Part shown: one piece after another, positions 11,478 to 23,553 of the stretch
How the letters are laid out: the number at the start of each line of letters is the position of its first letter
How positions within the stretch are numbered: position 1 is the first letter of the stretch
NCBI GenBank assembly: GCA_030247855.1
Contig: JAPDRN010000001.1
Coordinates: forward strand, 558,001-622,000
Length of the DNA: 64,000 nucleotides
From: Knufia peltigerae
Taxonomy: Eukaryota > Ascomycota > Eurotiomycetes > Chaetothyriales > Trichomeriaceae
Reading direction: 5' to 3'
The notes under the pieces: generated by a model
Databases searched by the model: none
What the model saw: only the letters and a program-made list of their open reading frames with translations
Told to the model about the DNA's origin: nothing
Translations under genes and position numbers: made by a program

Positions 11478-13863
11478 AAGCTGTTAGGGACAGTGAGTTA
11501 CCCAGATTGCGGAGGGCTCCACGGATTTTCCAGCTGGGCATTACACGGCGACGTCTCGAGGGTTACACGACATACTGCTGTGCCCAAAAGATTCCCAAAA
11601 GCGTGAGGATAACAGGCAGGCAATGGACAGCCGAATTGAGCCATCCTTCCCCCGCAACAACTGCTCTCCAGAACATACGGATTGTATATGATTCGAAGTG
11701 AGGCTGGTACTAGCTCGACCTGCTGGGTTGTCAGAAGGCACCCTGTGCGAGTATTGGCCACACCCGGAAGTGGGTAACGACTTGTTCACACGAGCTCTGT
11801 TCGGTCAAAATACGTGGTTGAATGTGGGCAAACGGCTAATGGGAGGAAGGATTCAGAATGACCAGAAGAGTCACCGAGTACCTATTCTGTGGTTGCCGGG
11901 GTGGGAGCTCAGCTTGCTTGAATGGAAAATGGACGCTGCCAATAGTTCTCAACCAGACTCGATTCCTCTAGGACACCAATGCACTGGCTGATTCGACTAC
12001 AAATATGCAAATACTATACAGCGTCACTTGACGTGTCCTTAGAGAGAGTGAAGTGCTGGCCAGACAAGTAGTTTGGTTCGCCAGGCGCCCCCACGAGCTA
12101 AGAGGCCAATGGGCACTGATCCCAAGTCGAAGGCTTGCAGTAGAAGGCTTTAGCCAAGGGCTTACGACGGAACTGCAGGTGTTATTGCCGGCAACCTATC
12201 AACAGGACAATTGCCGTCCAACACGAGCATTTCAGGAAAGAGGGGAGGCACCACACCATTAACCTGAGGTCTCGCGAAGTACGGAGGAGGCAAGTGACGG
12301 ACTTCTGGAAAACCCGGCGGTGAGGTTTCGCGAAATCGAGGAGCAGCCCACGGTTCTTGCTTGCATTGTCGATCTTTATACGGAGTACCAGGGAGCTGGG
12401 AATAATGTCGCCATCATGTCCTGTCCTGTACAGTATGTACGAGGACCGATAGAAACCCCACTGTAGCACTCCTCAAACTCTTTCCATTTGTTCTGGCACG
12501 CACTACGGCAAGGGTTGAAGAAGTAATCCGTCTTCCAGATAGTGGGCAACACACCCTGGGGCCCCCAATCGGGCACCAAGTGCATTATCCTTGCACAGCA
12601 CTGCATCAGAAACAAGGGCCCAACTACTCCGTACAGGGGGGTGTTTTAAGGCGGTGCTTTTGTTGTACAATGAGGATGCAGAGACGACTATAGCACGGTT
12701 GAGGCACAGGAAAAGTTGTTCCCACCCGCAGGCGTGCGGTATGTGCAGTATCAGTGCAGGATGCAGCCTACTAGTAGTTTGAAGCCTCCACGAGTACGGA
12801 GTACGGAGTACTATGGACAAGATTACTATAACTGGCTACAGGTACTCGGTATGCACGTCTGAGTATCCATACAGTCGCTTAGCTCGTCCATCATGAAGGG
12901 CCAACTACAGACAAGAACAGGGACTCTGTGCTGCCTACTCCGTACAGAGCATGGGTTTCTAAAGGCTGATTGCAGGTCGTGGCTATCAGAGTGTGATGAG
13001 GGTAGGCGATAGTGCACGGCCTGAGGGGGGCCACTAGCTGCTGAAGGTACCTCAAGCGTCCGCCAATTGTCCAGGCTAGTGCCGGCACACTGTGCGCACG
13101 GAGCCCAGGGTGGAATGCTAGAGGATGGAGACCGGGGGGTGGTTCTGTGGCGTGAAAGCCCTATGTATGCCGGCAAAACAAGGACAGACCGTTGTCGAGG
13201 CAGGCCTAGTGAAGCCTTTGGGAGACTAAGGAAATGCCTAGTGAGCCCACTATCTAGCTCGTGTCCGGGAGTAGACATGGTAAGGAGTAGGTCCAGTAGA
13301 GAACAAAGGTCCTTTTTCAGGCCACTCGGTCATGCATGCTGAAACTGCACGGGATACGTTGGTTTTAACGAGGTCTCCAGCTACTTCTCGAGAGGGGGGG
13401 GTCTCCAGAACGCAACTTGTGATCGTGTACCATATATTGTCGACCCTCCATCTCCAAAACCATTACTCCGTACTCGGTACAGTTGGATAGAGCAGTGACG
13501 AGTGGCTGTTGGGCTGAACAGGGGTGAGGGGTGCTGAAAGAGGTTTAATTGTTTCTGCACTCCGTTGCTGTAGCCGACTGAGACGGCAAGAAGCATAAGG
13601 CGGCAGGTGAAGAAGGTGAGAGGTGGTAATGGGGGTGAAGATACTCCGTAGAGGAGGTGTGTATGTCTCTCTCTCCCGCTCTCGCCATTATTTACAACTA
13701 GGCATGGCCTCTACGACTACGCCCTTACCCTCCTCATCGCTTCTACGGTGTGTTACCTATCCACCCAACATGTATTGTATGGAGTCAATAGTAAAGAATG
13801 TGTATGCCTTTCTACCAACCAGTACACCATAAAATCCCAGACAGCTGCCAGTAACGTCGAGTC

Positions 13864-13897
13864 TTCTGTCTTCTGACTATCTTGACAGAAGACAGAA
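13864..13897. repeat. Perfect 12-bp inverted repeat, 10-nt loop
   Basis: The left arm TTCTGTCTTCTG (13864-13875) and right arm CAGAAGACAGAA (13886-13897) are exact reverse complements around a 10-nt spacer. It lies in the gene-free region upstream of the Whi3-type gene. Function unknown. Confidence 0.85.
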
Positions 13898-14134
13898 ATT
13901 TAAAAGGCGTGATGCATTCTAGAAAGGCAGTCGGTAGTTAGGAGTGTCTCTATTTGGTCGAGAACCCAGGGAGTAAGTATACTTTATCCTCCTGAAAAGC
14001 CTAGGGTAGTTGTACCGAGTAATACAGTAACTGTTCCCATGTCGCCATTCGGCATCCATGATACCAAGGTGAGTACTCGCACGGGAAGTACAGAGAATCC
14101 TTGACCTTCCCATCTTACTTCGAATACGACTTAT

Positions 14135-14182
14135 CACCACCACCACCACCACCACCACCACCACCACCACCACCACCACCAA
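14135..14182. repeat. (CAC)n trinucleotide microsatellite
   Basis: About 16 uninterrupted CAC units, followed some 50 bp later by a shorter CCA run. It is in non-coding sequence upstream of the Whi3-type gene. Confidence 0.9.
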
Positions 14183-15596
14183 CCCCTGGCTGGTGCCTCC
14201 ATCACGGCCGGAATTACCCTTCCAGACTCTGTTGACCACCACCACCACCAAACCATGACCGCTGCTAAACATCCCTACCATATTAGCACCAACCACCTAC
14301 AAAACCACTCCCTCCCTCGCTCTTGCAGGAGCTTCCCGCACCCAGGGCTCGATCATCCACATCATGCTGGCCATGCCGAGTGCGGCGGTCTGATCTGGCA
14401 AAAGGACTCTCTGTCCTGGGTGTGATCTTCGCAAACGATCGCCTCCTCATTCAAGCCGAAATGATTGTCTGGCCCATGTGTAAGCAATGGTGTATCCACT
14501 GATCAACCTCCGCGTTTATCTCTGCGTCCTGTGTGACTCGAGGGATACAGGCCAATATCAGGTCCGAACCCCTCTACCGGCTACCAACAGTCTTTCTGAC
14601 ATGCAGCCTATTTAGCCCTGGCCGCCCGACTCTCTCCACCATCCGGTGGCCGCGCGATCGCGATTTGCAAGGAGACCTGCTCCATGCCTGCTCGGGCCCC
14701 TTCTTCAAGCCACCGCAGCGCCGGATTGGCACGATTGCTCATCCTGGCGAATTGCCAAACACGGGCCTGTTCAGGCTTATCGTTTCTATCGACTGGGCCA
14801 CTCGACGCCCGCCAGAATATTCCCCATCCCCCAGCACCGCTGCTGCGCAATAATGATTCCCACCTCTTGCGACATTCGACTTCCTTCAGCCTCTGTCTCC
14901 CTGCTCGCTCTCCTTTTACGCTCGCTGTTCCTTAGGCTGGCTTGCCCCCCTACTCTCCCGTATCTGCCTCCCTCCATCCATCTTCGGAATCTTACTCATT
15001 TCACACACACACACCTCTCTGTGATCTGTCTAATTTTCGAGCAAGTCACCGTTACGCTCACGCGACGGCCCCCCCCAAAGACACCGTGGTGATCTGTCTG
15101 ACACCCGATAATTCCTTTGTCGCGTCTTCCCATTGGCGACCCAGACCTCTGACTTGAAATCGCGTGTGGAGCCCGCTATCAGTGACTGGTGTCGCTTTTC
15201 AGGTACCGCGGCCTCGATTGTGTTGGAATGAGAACGTCCTCCCCATCCCGACAAAAGTCATCAACCACCATCAGAGCGCCGCTGCACTCGATCACCATCG
15301 CGCCCGACAGCGTCGTGGACGACAGGTCGCAAAACACGACCGCATCAGCAAACAACGACGAATGCGTAATATGATTGCGTGTGGTTCGACCTCGTGTACG
15401 TTGAAACCGCCATTTCGAGCGCCTTGAACGGTGTCTGTCACAAAGTTCTTTTCCTACGCCACCTTGTTCGGGCAGCAACGAGCCTCATCGCTTTGTGAAA
15501 CTTCACCGCGAGCACCAAAAAACTCCCATCTGGTCCCGTCCGCGTCTGGACTCGTGATAAGCGAAATCAGTTTCGGTTGTTTCTTGCACTTTAGAT

Positions 15597-17153
15597 ATGA
15601 GCGCAATCGCTTTCAGCCCTCCGGAGAACCGGCTGCATCCAACACTGTCCGATCCGTATAACATGCCGGTCCATCCTGCTGGTTTGGATGCTGCGTCGTC
15701 CGAACGACGCATGTCGACGGCCAACGAAGGCCTCATGGCGCTCCCGACGGTCATGTTGCGCCGTCTGCCCAAGAATACGACTCCCGAGGCTGTACGAACC
15801 ATGTTACTGTTTGCGAAAGACCTCCAGGACGCAGAAATCGTCCCCAATGAATACGAAGAGGACGCTGGGTTCGCCACTGGAATCGCGCGGTTCGGTTCCA
15901 TGACTGGTGCGTCCGAGGCGCAAGCCATGTTGGACGGTAAAGCCAACACCGCCGGGCAGGCGAAAATGATTGTCAACGTCATTTCAAACCACTCCATCGC
16001 ATCCATGGTTCGACGAAATACTATGGACCCCATGGCGAGTCGCAAGATCGCACAGTCCAGATCACCACCACTCGCTAATTCTCAGAGGCCTTCGAGGTTC
16101 AACGGCACATTCCAGTCGCTGGATAAGTCATCTCCACCACCGGTTGGTTCGCCACCAGATTACTCCTCCGCCGATGCCGGACCGGCAATGCATACCATAT
16201 TCTCTCCTCAGTCACCAATCGCCAACATGGTCACCGAACGTTCTCGGGTCAGTGGGAAGAGATTCATTGACGAAGATGGAGGAGATGACGATACTGGAGA
16301 ATTGCTCAAAGACCCCTTGGCCTACATCAACAATTCGTCCGCAGTGAATGCAGGACGAACTTCCACGAACCACCGGATTCCCACTGCTGCATTTCAGTCA
16401 TTGTCCCTCAATACCAATATGAGCGGCACATCAAACAGCTTTGCGTCACCTCGGTCGGCTGCGCAAAGCCGAACACCACATTCGCAGTTCTCTCCAGGGA
16501 TCAGCTCCAATGGTTCGTATGGATCGTCGGGTCAACCCTACCTACGGCACAATTACCCACCGGTCAATCCAGCCGATCAGAACCCCCCGTGCAACACGCT
16601 GTATGTGGGCAATTTGCCTATCGACACTTCAGAAGACGAGCTGAAGGCCATGTTTTCAAAGCAGAGGGGTTACAAGAGACTATGCTTTCGGACCAAACAG
16701 AACGGCCCCATGTGCTTTGTCGAATTTGAGGATATCTCATTCGCCACCAAGGCGCTGAATGAGTTGTATGGCGCTCAACTGCACAACAGTGTCAAGGGCG
16801 GTATCCGACTCAGTTTCTCCAAGAATCCGTTGGGTGTACGTTCAGGACAACCCGGAAGCTCAAACCCAGCGACACCGCTCAGTGCGACAGGGCCTCCCAA
16901 TCTCGGCGTCTTCAGCAGTCTCGCTCCTGGCAGCTTCACGACTGCAAATGGTCCACCGCCGGGACTATCTGCACCCCCCGGCTTGAACATGACCCCGCCA
17001 GGTGTCAATGGGACTTTACCGCCCGCCTATGTGAACCAGGGATTTCCTGCGGGAGCAGGAGCGCAACCCAATATGCGGGCACTGGGAATGAATAACAGTC
17101 CGGCGAACCAAAACATGGGTGGCATGTACCCTGATTATATGCTAGGACGCTAA
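15597..17153 (+). CDS. whi3: RNA-binding protein, Whi3 family
   Basis: A cytoplasmic RRM protein of the Whi3 group, which in yeast binds and holds cyclin mRNA and links cell size to the cycle; in filamentous fungi it organises mRNA in cytoplasm. It has 518 residues and no intron. A degenerate first RRM-like segment (PTVMLRRLPKNTT onward) lies at about residues 47-125. A long Ser/Pro/Asn-rich linker follows. The canonical RRM begins at NTLYVGNLPI (RNP2, about residue 331) with RNP1 as GPMCFVEF, and ends at GIRLSFSKNPLGVR. The C-terminus is Pro/Gly/Asn-rich, a low-complexity segment that could support condensates. The RRM block SEDELKAMFSKQRGYKRL is typical of fungal Whi3. The start is the first ATG after a run of stops and matches the family's short N-terminus. 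Confidence 0.9.
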   Translation: MSAIAFSPPENRLHPTLSDPYNMPVHPAGLDAASSERRMSTANEGLMALPTVMLRRLPKNTTPEAVRTMLLFAKDLQDAEIVPNEYEEDAGFATGIARFGSMTGASEAQAMLDGKANTAGQAKMIVNVISNHSIASMVRRNTMDPMASRKIAQSRSPPLANSQRPSRFNGTFQSLDKSSPPPVGSPPDYSSADAGPAMHTIFSPQSPIANMVTERSRVSGKRFIDEDGGDDDTGELLKDPLAYINNSSAVNAGRTSTNHRIPTAAFQSLSLNTNMSGTSNSFASPRSAAQSRTPHSQFSPGISSNGSYGSSGQPYLRHNYPPVNPADQNPPCNTLYVGNLPIDTSEDELKAMFSKQRGYKRLCFRTKQNGPMCFVEFEDISFATKALNELYGAQLHNSVKGGIRLSFSKNPLGVRSGQPGSSNPATPLSATGPPNLGVFSSLAPGSFTTANGPPPGLSAPPGLNMTPPGVNGTLPPAYVNQGFPAGAGAQPNMRALGMNNSPANQNMGGMYPDYMLGR

Positions 17154-18638
17154 ATGGGCACGTTACGAACGAAGAAGAGCGCGGGCTCGATCTGTATCAT
17201 GACAGGCATGGAGGCAAGTTGTTGGATGTGCATCTATCACAAGGATTGAGGATATCCGCGTGATGACGGGCGATGGCATCATATTTGTTGCTAGACTGGA
17301 CTTTCAAGCGACCAGAAGAAATTGGCGTTGCGGTGATGTGGGTTTCGATTGGATTTTGTCCTTCCTTTTTTCTTTTCGTTTTGACTTTCAATCACGAGAT
17401 TCCCCCTTTCAGCGGACAGCAAGCAAAGTCAGGTGGGCAAGCAGGCAAGCGACATGGCGTTTCATATCACTATCACGCAGCCAGCAGTTGACAGGGCTGC
17501 AATGGGAAAGCATGAATACAGGATGGGACGCTCACCAAGGCACAGTCATTATCGAAGGGTTCTACAGGCATCAATGTTGTTTTTGTTGTGACATTTCGGG
17601 GGGGGAGTGGTGGTGCACGGGGCACACACACGGAGTATATACCTAGGTATACACACCATCTGCTGGTAGTACTGGATGACATGCATTTTGTGGTTAGGTA
17701 TATATATGACATGGATTTGCAAGCAAGGATCAAATTGACATGTGATGGGAAACGCAAGGCTCAGGATTAGAGAATTCAAATGGCACCGGCGTTTTACTCC
17801 GTACTATACTCCGCATTATACAGGATGATTTACGACCTGACTACTCCGTAGCGTTAGGTACAGTAGGGTTGGTACGGAGTATGAGAGGTGGCATGCCAAC
17901 GACCAGGCATTCTCTTGGGAGCAAAATATGAGTGATACTCCGTACAGTGGCCAGGGATCCCTCGTGCTTACGGAGCACTGGTGGAAACACGGATACTGTT
18001 TCACCCATGATCCTGGCATACAAAGTCTGGTTGTTATCGTGCTGCAAGCGAGCCTAGAGATCCCTGGAAGTGGGAGGCCTGTTCACATCAGCCCAAAGGC
18101 TTATTACCTACCCAGGCTTGAAGGAACACCCTGTCTGTAGAGCTCATTCGCAAGGATGGGAATTAGCATCGGGCATCAACCAATCTCGCTTCGAGGTTTT
18201 TGTATCATTTTCAAAAGTCTGCAACAATAATGCTGGCGACCTTTTTTTGGCGACCTTGTATGCGAGTTTGTACGAATAGAATTAATTTGTGAATCAGGTT
18301 CTGGCTGGCTGGCGGGCTGAGCTTTGCTGAGATTATTGTTTTCTCATGTTTGACTTTCCTTGTGTCCTTCGTGTTGTCTGCAACTGCCTTAGTTCGAGGG
18401 GGATATTGAGTACTAGTGAATTCGGATTCGCATCGCCTCCATATTCCCTACAGAGTACTTCCGTACTGTACGGAGTACAAGCACACACCATCTTCGCATT
18501 TTATGTACGTGAACTTTTGAACGCTCCCCAATCTTCCCAAGCTCGCCTACGCCTAAAGTATTTAGTTCTGTGCCAAACGACACGTATAGAGAGTACTGTT
18601 TCAAATGGTGGTGTCTACCTCGAGACATCAATTTGGCG
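17154..18638. other. Intergenic region rich in short palindromes
   Basis: 1.5 kb with no supported gene. It contains the palindrome TATACCTAGGTATA (17638-17651), three full copies of the dispersed 10-mer (17795, 17936, 18469) and partial ones at 17842 and 17873. The end of the region should be the Ssk1 promoter. Confidence 0.5.
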
Positions 18639-21205
18639 ATGCCCTTATCCCGGACTCGGTCCCTGTTCCGAAGTCTGAGCGCGAGTAATGCAAACGTGCA
18701 CGCGAACAACCCCAGCACTGGCGAGCCCAGCGATCATAAGCAGGGCAGCACCAGCAACAACAGCACCAAGTCCACCGTCCAGGAAGACGGCAATTCACTC
18801 GTTTCCAACTTGGGCTTCACATTGCCCACCCTCTCTACACTTGCGCACATCACTACGCGTCGACGAACAAGAGCGAAATCGACAAGCAAAAGCAAAAGCA
18901 AAAGCAGAGATCGGGCTCCAAGTCAGCTAGACCTCAGCACCACCGATGGCCAGAGCGAACATGACCAACACCTCCCCCGACACGCGTGGACTCCGCAGGC
19001 CAATGGCAAAGTCACAGGCGCCCATGGTTCGAGCTCAGGAAATGCACCAGCCACACCTACTACTCCTCGTACTAACCAAGATCCTTCTCCTCCTCCCACT
19101 CCCGCCCCAACCGACCCGGACACGCCAACGCCAGCAACTGAACCCACCTCATTTTCCACGAAGCCGTCTCAGCCAGATACACCCACCTCCACGACGACGC
19201 CTGCGCCAGCGAAGACGGCGACCATCAACCATTCTGCTGCCGGTGCTGGCGTTTACATAGACAGTCCCTCCCTTGATCCTCCATCCTCGTCACATCCTCC
19301 CTCTCCCGTCGCCACGAATCCTCCACTCGTCCTCGTCCAGCGACCCTCCACCCCAAACGTCCCGTCACTTCCAGCTCCGTCATGTCCTCGATATGAGCCT
19401 CACGAAGCAATGCAGAGAAAACTATGGGTGAAGCGGCCCGGCGCTTCCCCGACCAGAGTAGAGGTCGCCGAGGATGATCTGGTCGATAATGTTCGCGATG
19501 TCATTCTGCAAAAATATGCCAATTCACTCGGCCGCAGCATCGATGCCCCCGACATCACGCTGAAAATCATCAGTCGCGAACAAGGAAACAAAAATGTCCC
19601 GCTGGAACGTGCCTTGGGCCCCGAAGAACCGATTGGCGCCACCCTTGATTCCTACTATCCCGGCGGACAGACGGTCGACGAAGCTCTCGTCATCGAAGTG
19701 GCATCTGCCCGGCGGACTCCGCGGCCATCACCTCGGGGAGGCAACCACCAAATTTCCTACTACTATCAGGATCAATATCGACCTCCCGACGATGCTCGAG
19801 AATACTTTCCTCCCATGCCCTTGCACTCTCCTCACCTCTCTACTGTAGCGCACCCGGGCGCCGTTCAACATTCCATGTCCGTCTTGACTACTGGTCAGCT
19901 GCCACCTTTACCCAGTCCCGGATCACATGGCAGACGGCACGGCAGACCAAAGTATGGCAGGCAGCATACGAGCAGCCCGACCATTCTACATACAGTGCAG
20001 CCTAATGGACAGGTCATAGGTACGTGGGATTTGTGGGATTTGTGGGTTCCCAAATGATGTACTGACATGGCGAAACAGAGACCAAATCACAGATGAATGG
20101 CACCATTCCCACAGCACCTCCCCTTCCTACTCCTCCGGCACAAGGTGACCACAAACAATCCATAACTCCTCCCAATCGAGGTTCTTCTCCGCATCCCGGG
20201 CAGAAACAAAAACAAAAACAAAGGCGGAATTTGGTCAGAAATCGATCCTCCAATGGTGATCCCTCGTCTTCCACCAAACCTGCTTCGGCAGCTCTTCTGG
20301 ATGGCACCGTCCCTCCAATCAATGTGCTCCTGGTCGAAGACAACGTCATCAACTTGAAATTGCTCGAAGCATTCATGAAGAGACTCAAGGTCAGATGGCA
20401 ATCGGCCATGAACGGCAAAGAGGCTGTGACAATGTGGAGGAAAGGTGGTTTCCACTTGGTCTTGATGGACATCCAGCTTCCAGTCATGAATGGGTTGGAA
20501 GCCACCAAAGAAATCCGACGACTTGAAGCTGTGAATGGGATTGGTGTTTTTGGCGGAAGTCCTATCGACAACCATTCTAAGATCACTCCAACCAACGGTG
20601 CTCCGGCAGAGGCTGATGTTTTGCCTGACCGAAGTCTTTTCAAAAGTCCAGTCATCATTGTTGCTTTGACAGCCAGCAGTTTACAAAGTGATCGACATGA
20701 AGCTTTGGCTGCGGGCTGTAATGACTTTTTGACAAAGGTGAGACTACCCTGTATGTTCTCCAGTTCTTTTCTGCTAACCGTTAGATAGCCGGTCAATTTT
20801 GTATGGATGGAACGTAAAGTCACCGAATGGGGTTGTATGCAAGCCTTGATTGATTTTGATGGATGGAGAAAGTGGAAGCAATACGCCGAGGAAAAGGCAA
20901 AAGAAGACCCGGCGAAGAAGGCAGCCGAGGCCAAGGAAGAAAAGGCAAAGGCGAAAGCAGCATTGACAGCCATGTTTTCTCGACCGCCGCCCAGCGTCAA
21001 AAAGGACAGTTCCGACGGCACTGGATCATCGTCGTCGAATACGGCAAACCGAAGCACGACCCCCTCTCTGAACGGCACGGCAAAGAAAGCCAGCAGTCCA
21101 GGTACGACAGGACCACCTCGAGGTCATAGAAATAGTCGAAGTACTTCCAATGGTGGTCGAGGGAGTTTGGAGAGTATGGCGGAAGAAAATAGAGCTGGGT
21201 CGTGA
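18639..21205 (+). CDS. ssk1: Ssk1-type response regulator of the HOG stress pathway
   Basis: Two-component response regulator that takes phosphate from the Sln1/Ypd1 phosphorelay and, when unphosphorylated, activates the Ssk2-type MAPKKK of the osmotic stress pathway. Exons 18639-20019, 20079-20737 and 20789-21205 encode 818 residues. The N-terminal 230 residues are Ser/Thr/Pro-rich and disordered. A conserved fungal Ssk1 block starts at RKLWVKRPGASPTRVEV. The receiver domain opens with INVLLVEDNVINLKLLEAF, carrying the acidic pocket, and the phospho-acceptor is the Asp of LVLMDIQLPVMNG (about residue 591). The conserved Thr/Ser is in IVALTAS and the Lys is in FLTKPVNF, reconstructed across the last intron. 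The receiver ends in WGCMQALIDFDGWRKWK, a fungal Ssk1 signature, followed by a Lys/Glu/Ala helix and a Ser-rich tail. ATG 18639 is the first in-frame ATG; upstream codons have only GTG. Confidence 0.95.
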
Positions 21206-21618
21206 TATGTGTGTGTGTTCACAACGTGTTTTTTATTTACTTTAAAGTTATATCAACCTCTGAGAAGACGACTCTTTTACAATTTATTTTTAAATATCAG
21301 ATAATTTTGTCGTGTTTGGCAATACGTGTCAAAAGATTTTCCAAGCGTCGTTCTTCTAAAGGGGTTATAAGGGTTGATGGCATTTCGTTGTGTTTCTCTC
21401 CGACCGTGGGACTTGGGAAGAGAGGAAGTGTTGTTACCTTGGAGTGTCTTTGGCAGTATAATAACGATGTGAGAAGTATACGCAGTTACAGGGTCAGGCC
21501 TGTGTTTTTGTTGTATATTGTGTGTGTGTGTGTATGGAATCCATAATGCCTGGGTAGGTACCGAAGGTGGGTTGTTGTTTGAGTCAAGGTACCTACCTAT
21601 ATAACTACATGTACACCT
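21206..21618. other. Convergent 3' region, Ssk1 and HAD gene
   Basis: About 410 bp between two stop codons. It is AT-rich with a short TG repeat (21516-21534) and GGTACC-type palindromes near 21556 and 21590. Probably only 3' UTRs and terminators. Confidence 0.5.
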
Positions 21619-21906
21619 TTACAGAGCTTTGTGTTGTCTGTCAACCTCGTCGGCGAATTCGGCCAAGGTGTTGAACCTCCAACCGTATCCTACCCGACCT
21701 TTTTCGTGTAGAGACTTGAAATCGGCTCTTCCTGTTCCGGCTCCCGACCGATTGATCCACACACTAGGTACACCCAAAGCCTTACAAGGGACGTGATCGT
21801 GGTACAAACTTTGAGCGACGTGTAGATTGTCAAATCTACTCGTACTCGCAGAAGTACACAGGGGACCTTTTGCTTCATCACCATCACCATCATCATCATC
21901 ATCACC

Positions 21907-21937
<31 letters not shown>

Positions 21938-22671
21938 CCACCATCATCATCATCACCACCATCATCACCACCACCTTGATCTTTCTCGATTGTCATTGTC
22001 CTTTCGAGATTTTGAAAGAGGTGTTTGAAATTTTCGTGACAAGGTTTATAAGAACCTACATCTTGAGCCGTAAAGATTCGCCAAAAGGAAACGGTGTCGG
22101 CGAGAGGACCTGACAAGGTTTGGGAGAATGATTGACGATCGACGTTTGAAAGTGCCGTCAATCGGTAATACCGAGATAGTTTCTCCATGGCCGACAGAGT
22201 ATCTGGAAATGGTGGCCAAGTTCCGACACTTTGACCGAAATTGTTGGCCCTCGTTTCGACCTCCAGGTTTGGCAAGTCCGGGTTTATTGATGGGACCATT
22301 TTTGGGTCTGAATCGGAGTCCAAATCTGAAAGGATTTCATTGGCGGTTTCAATGTACGCCCTCTCCAGGATCACAGTGTATGATGTTTTGGGCCAAACGG
22401 ACTGAAGATTCTTTTCGTGTTTTGCAAACAGGTCGGACAATGCTTGACGTGCTGTCGGGTCTGTGGCGGCATTCTTGTAAGGTGAATCATGACCGAGGTG
22501 GACCAACAGAGGGGAAAAATGTCGAATGATGCTAGATTCCCATTGGATCAAGGTCTCGTAAATGTCAAACGACAATGTCTTGAAAGACGTCAGGGGTCTG
22601 TTGGGGATGGTGGGTGTCGGCATGGGTAGGTCGGTGTTGTCATCATCGACCGTCCGAGGTTGAATGGTCAT
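21619..22671 (-). CDS. HAD-superfamily hydrolase, 2-haloacid dehalogenase-like
   Basis: 350 residues from ATG 22671. The nucleophile motif is SFDIYETL, matching the DxY.T motif I of type II haloacid dehalogenases. Motif II is LTALSNVDR, motif III is the Lys of GSYKPCHENF, and motif IV sits in HVAQSLYHDHVPCKALGVPS, ending with VWINR. All four catalytic motifs are present, so it looks intact. Between motifs III and IV there is an Asp/Gly-rich insert of about 35 residues encoded by a CAT/CAC tandem tract (on the plus strand), which normal family members lack. A TATA box (22803-22811) 132 bp upstream supports this ATG over the TTG at 22797. True substrates of fungal members are mostly unknown; dehalogenase activity is not proven. 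Confidence 0.85.
21876..21975. repeat. Imperfect (CAT/CAC)n tract coding poly-Asp in the HAD gene
   Basis: A run of about 33 CAT, CAC and ACC triplets on the plus strand. Read on the minus strand in frame it encodes mainly Asp with some Gly. It keeps the reading frame of the HAD gene open. Confidence 0.9.
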
Positions 22672-23553
22672 GGTTTTGGCCCCGCAAAGACGAGGTGGTA
22701 GGGAAGTCAAGGAAGAGCAGTAAAGGTACTCTGTAGGAGATAGAGAGAGGGGGGGGGCGATGTCGAAGGACAGGAATGACCTGCCGATTTTACTCAAGCA
22801 CCTTTTATATATCGCTCCCTATTCTGCGGGCCCGAAAAGGGTATCGACAATACGCGTGACGGAGTTGATCATCTCGAGGTCCTCCGTATAGTCGTCACCT
22901 CCGTCCCCTCAATTTTTGGGTGACAGTTGACGCGCGCGATCATGGAACATGGCTGGCATGACCTGGTTAAAAGGTAGGTAGGCAACAATCCACTTGTTCT
23001 TTACTCACCCTTCCTCAAAGAGGTTTAATTCTTTTTCACCATGTGTACGAACGTACGTATGAGTATTGCGGAGCTGCGAAAAAAAAAACCCTTCCTCCTC
23101 TTACCAGTTTGAGAGACAAAAAAAGACCATGGTTTTGTGTGAGAGGGTGATGCGTATTGTGAATTGGACACAAATATTGTAGTCAACCGGAGGTCAAATG
23201 ACGCCAATGTCCGTTGCGAGTAAAAAGAGCCTCAATACGCCGCAGAGTCTTTTCTTGGTCATCCTCGTACTCGTACATAAACATCTGGCTTAGTAAATCA
23301 GGTAGTTCCTACAATAGCTCCATCGATCGACACAGATTCCTTGTGCTCGTTACTCCGTACTTATGGAGTCATATTGAATACGCTCCGACGAACCAAATAT
23401 CGATCTTGATTAAATTTACTCGACCTCAAAGAGATGTTCGGGAGACTAGGGGGACTTAATTACCAAAAGTAGCTACATGAGCACAAGACATGCAAAAGCA
23501 CTACCCACCACGAGTTTCACACAGTCCGACGCGCTCGTCGCGAGGTGCATCCA
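22672..23553. other. Intergenic region between HAD and SDR genes
   Basis: 880 bp. It holds the HAD promoter (TATA box at 22803-22811) and the SDR 3' region with one TACTCCGTAC copy at 23351-23360. No further gene is supported. Confidence 0.5.
22803..22811 (-). promoter_or_regulatory. Probable TATA box of the HAD gene
   Basis: On the minus strand the sequence reads TATATAAAA, 132 bp upstream of ATG 22671. Sequence and distance fit a fungal core promoter. It lies upstream of the TTG at 22797 by only a few bases, which argues against that codon as the start. Confidence 0.55.

Larger units (their letters stand above)
11478..15596. other. 4.1 kb gene-free region with long Whi3 leader
   Basis: No open frame here has family features or plausible splice structure. 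The region carries six copies of the TACTCCGTAC/TACGGAGTAC motif (12379, 12625, 12795, 12802, 12936, 13464), a perfect 12-bp hairpin (13864-13897) and a (CAC)n tract. From about 14860 to 15060 it is strongly CT-rich, as at fungal promoters and transcript starts. An AG acceptor lies just before the Whi3 ATG (CTTTAG, ending at 15594), so a 5'-UTR intron is possible. Confidence 0.5.

Noticed and set aside
14135..14182. CRISPR-like or coding His/Pro repeat
   Set aside because: It is a simple (CAC)n tract in non-coding DNA, with no spacers and no supporting gene.
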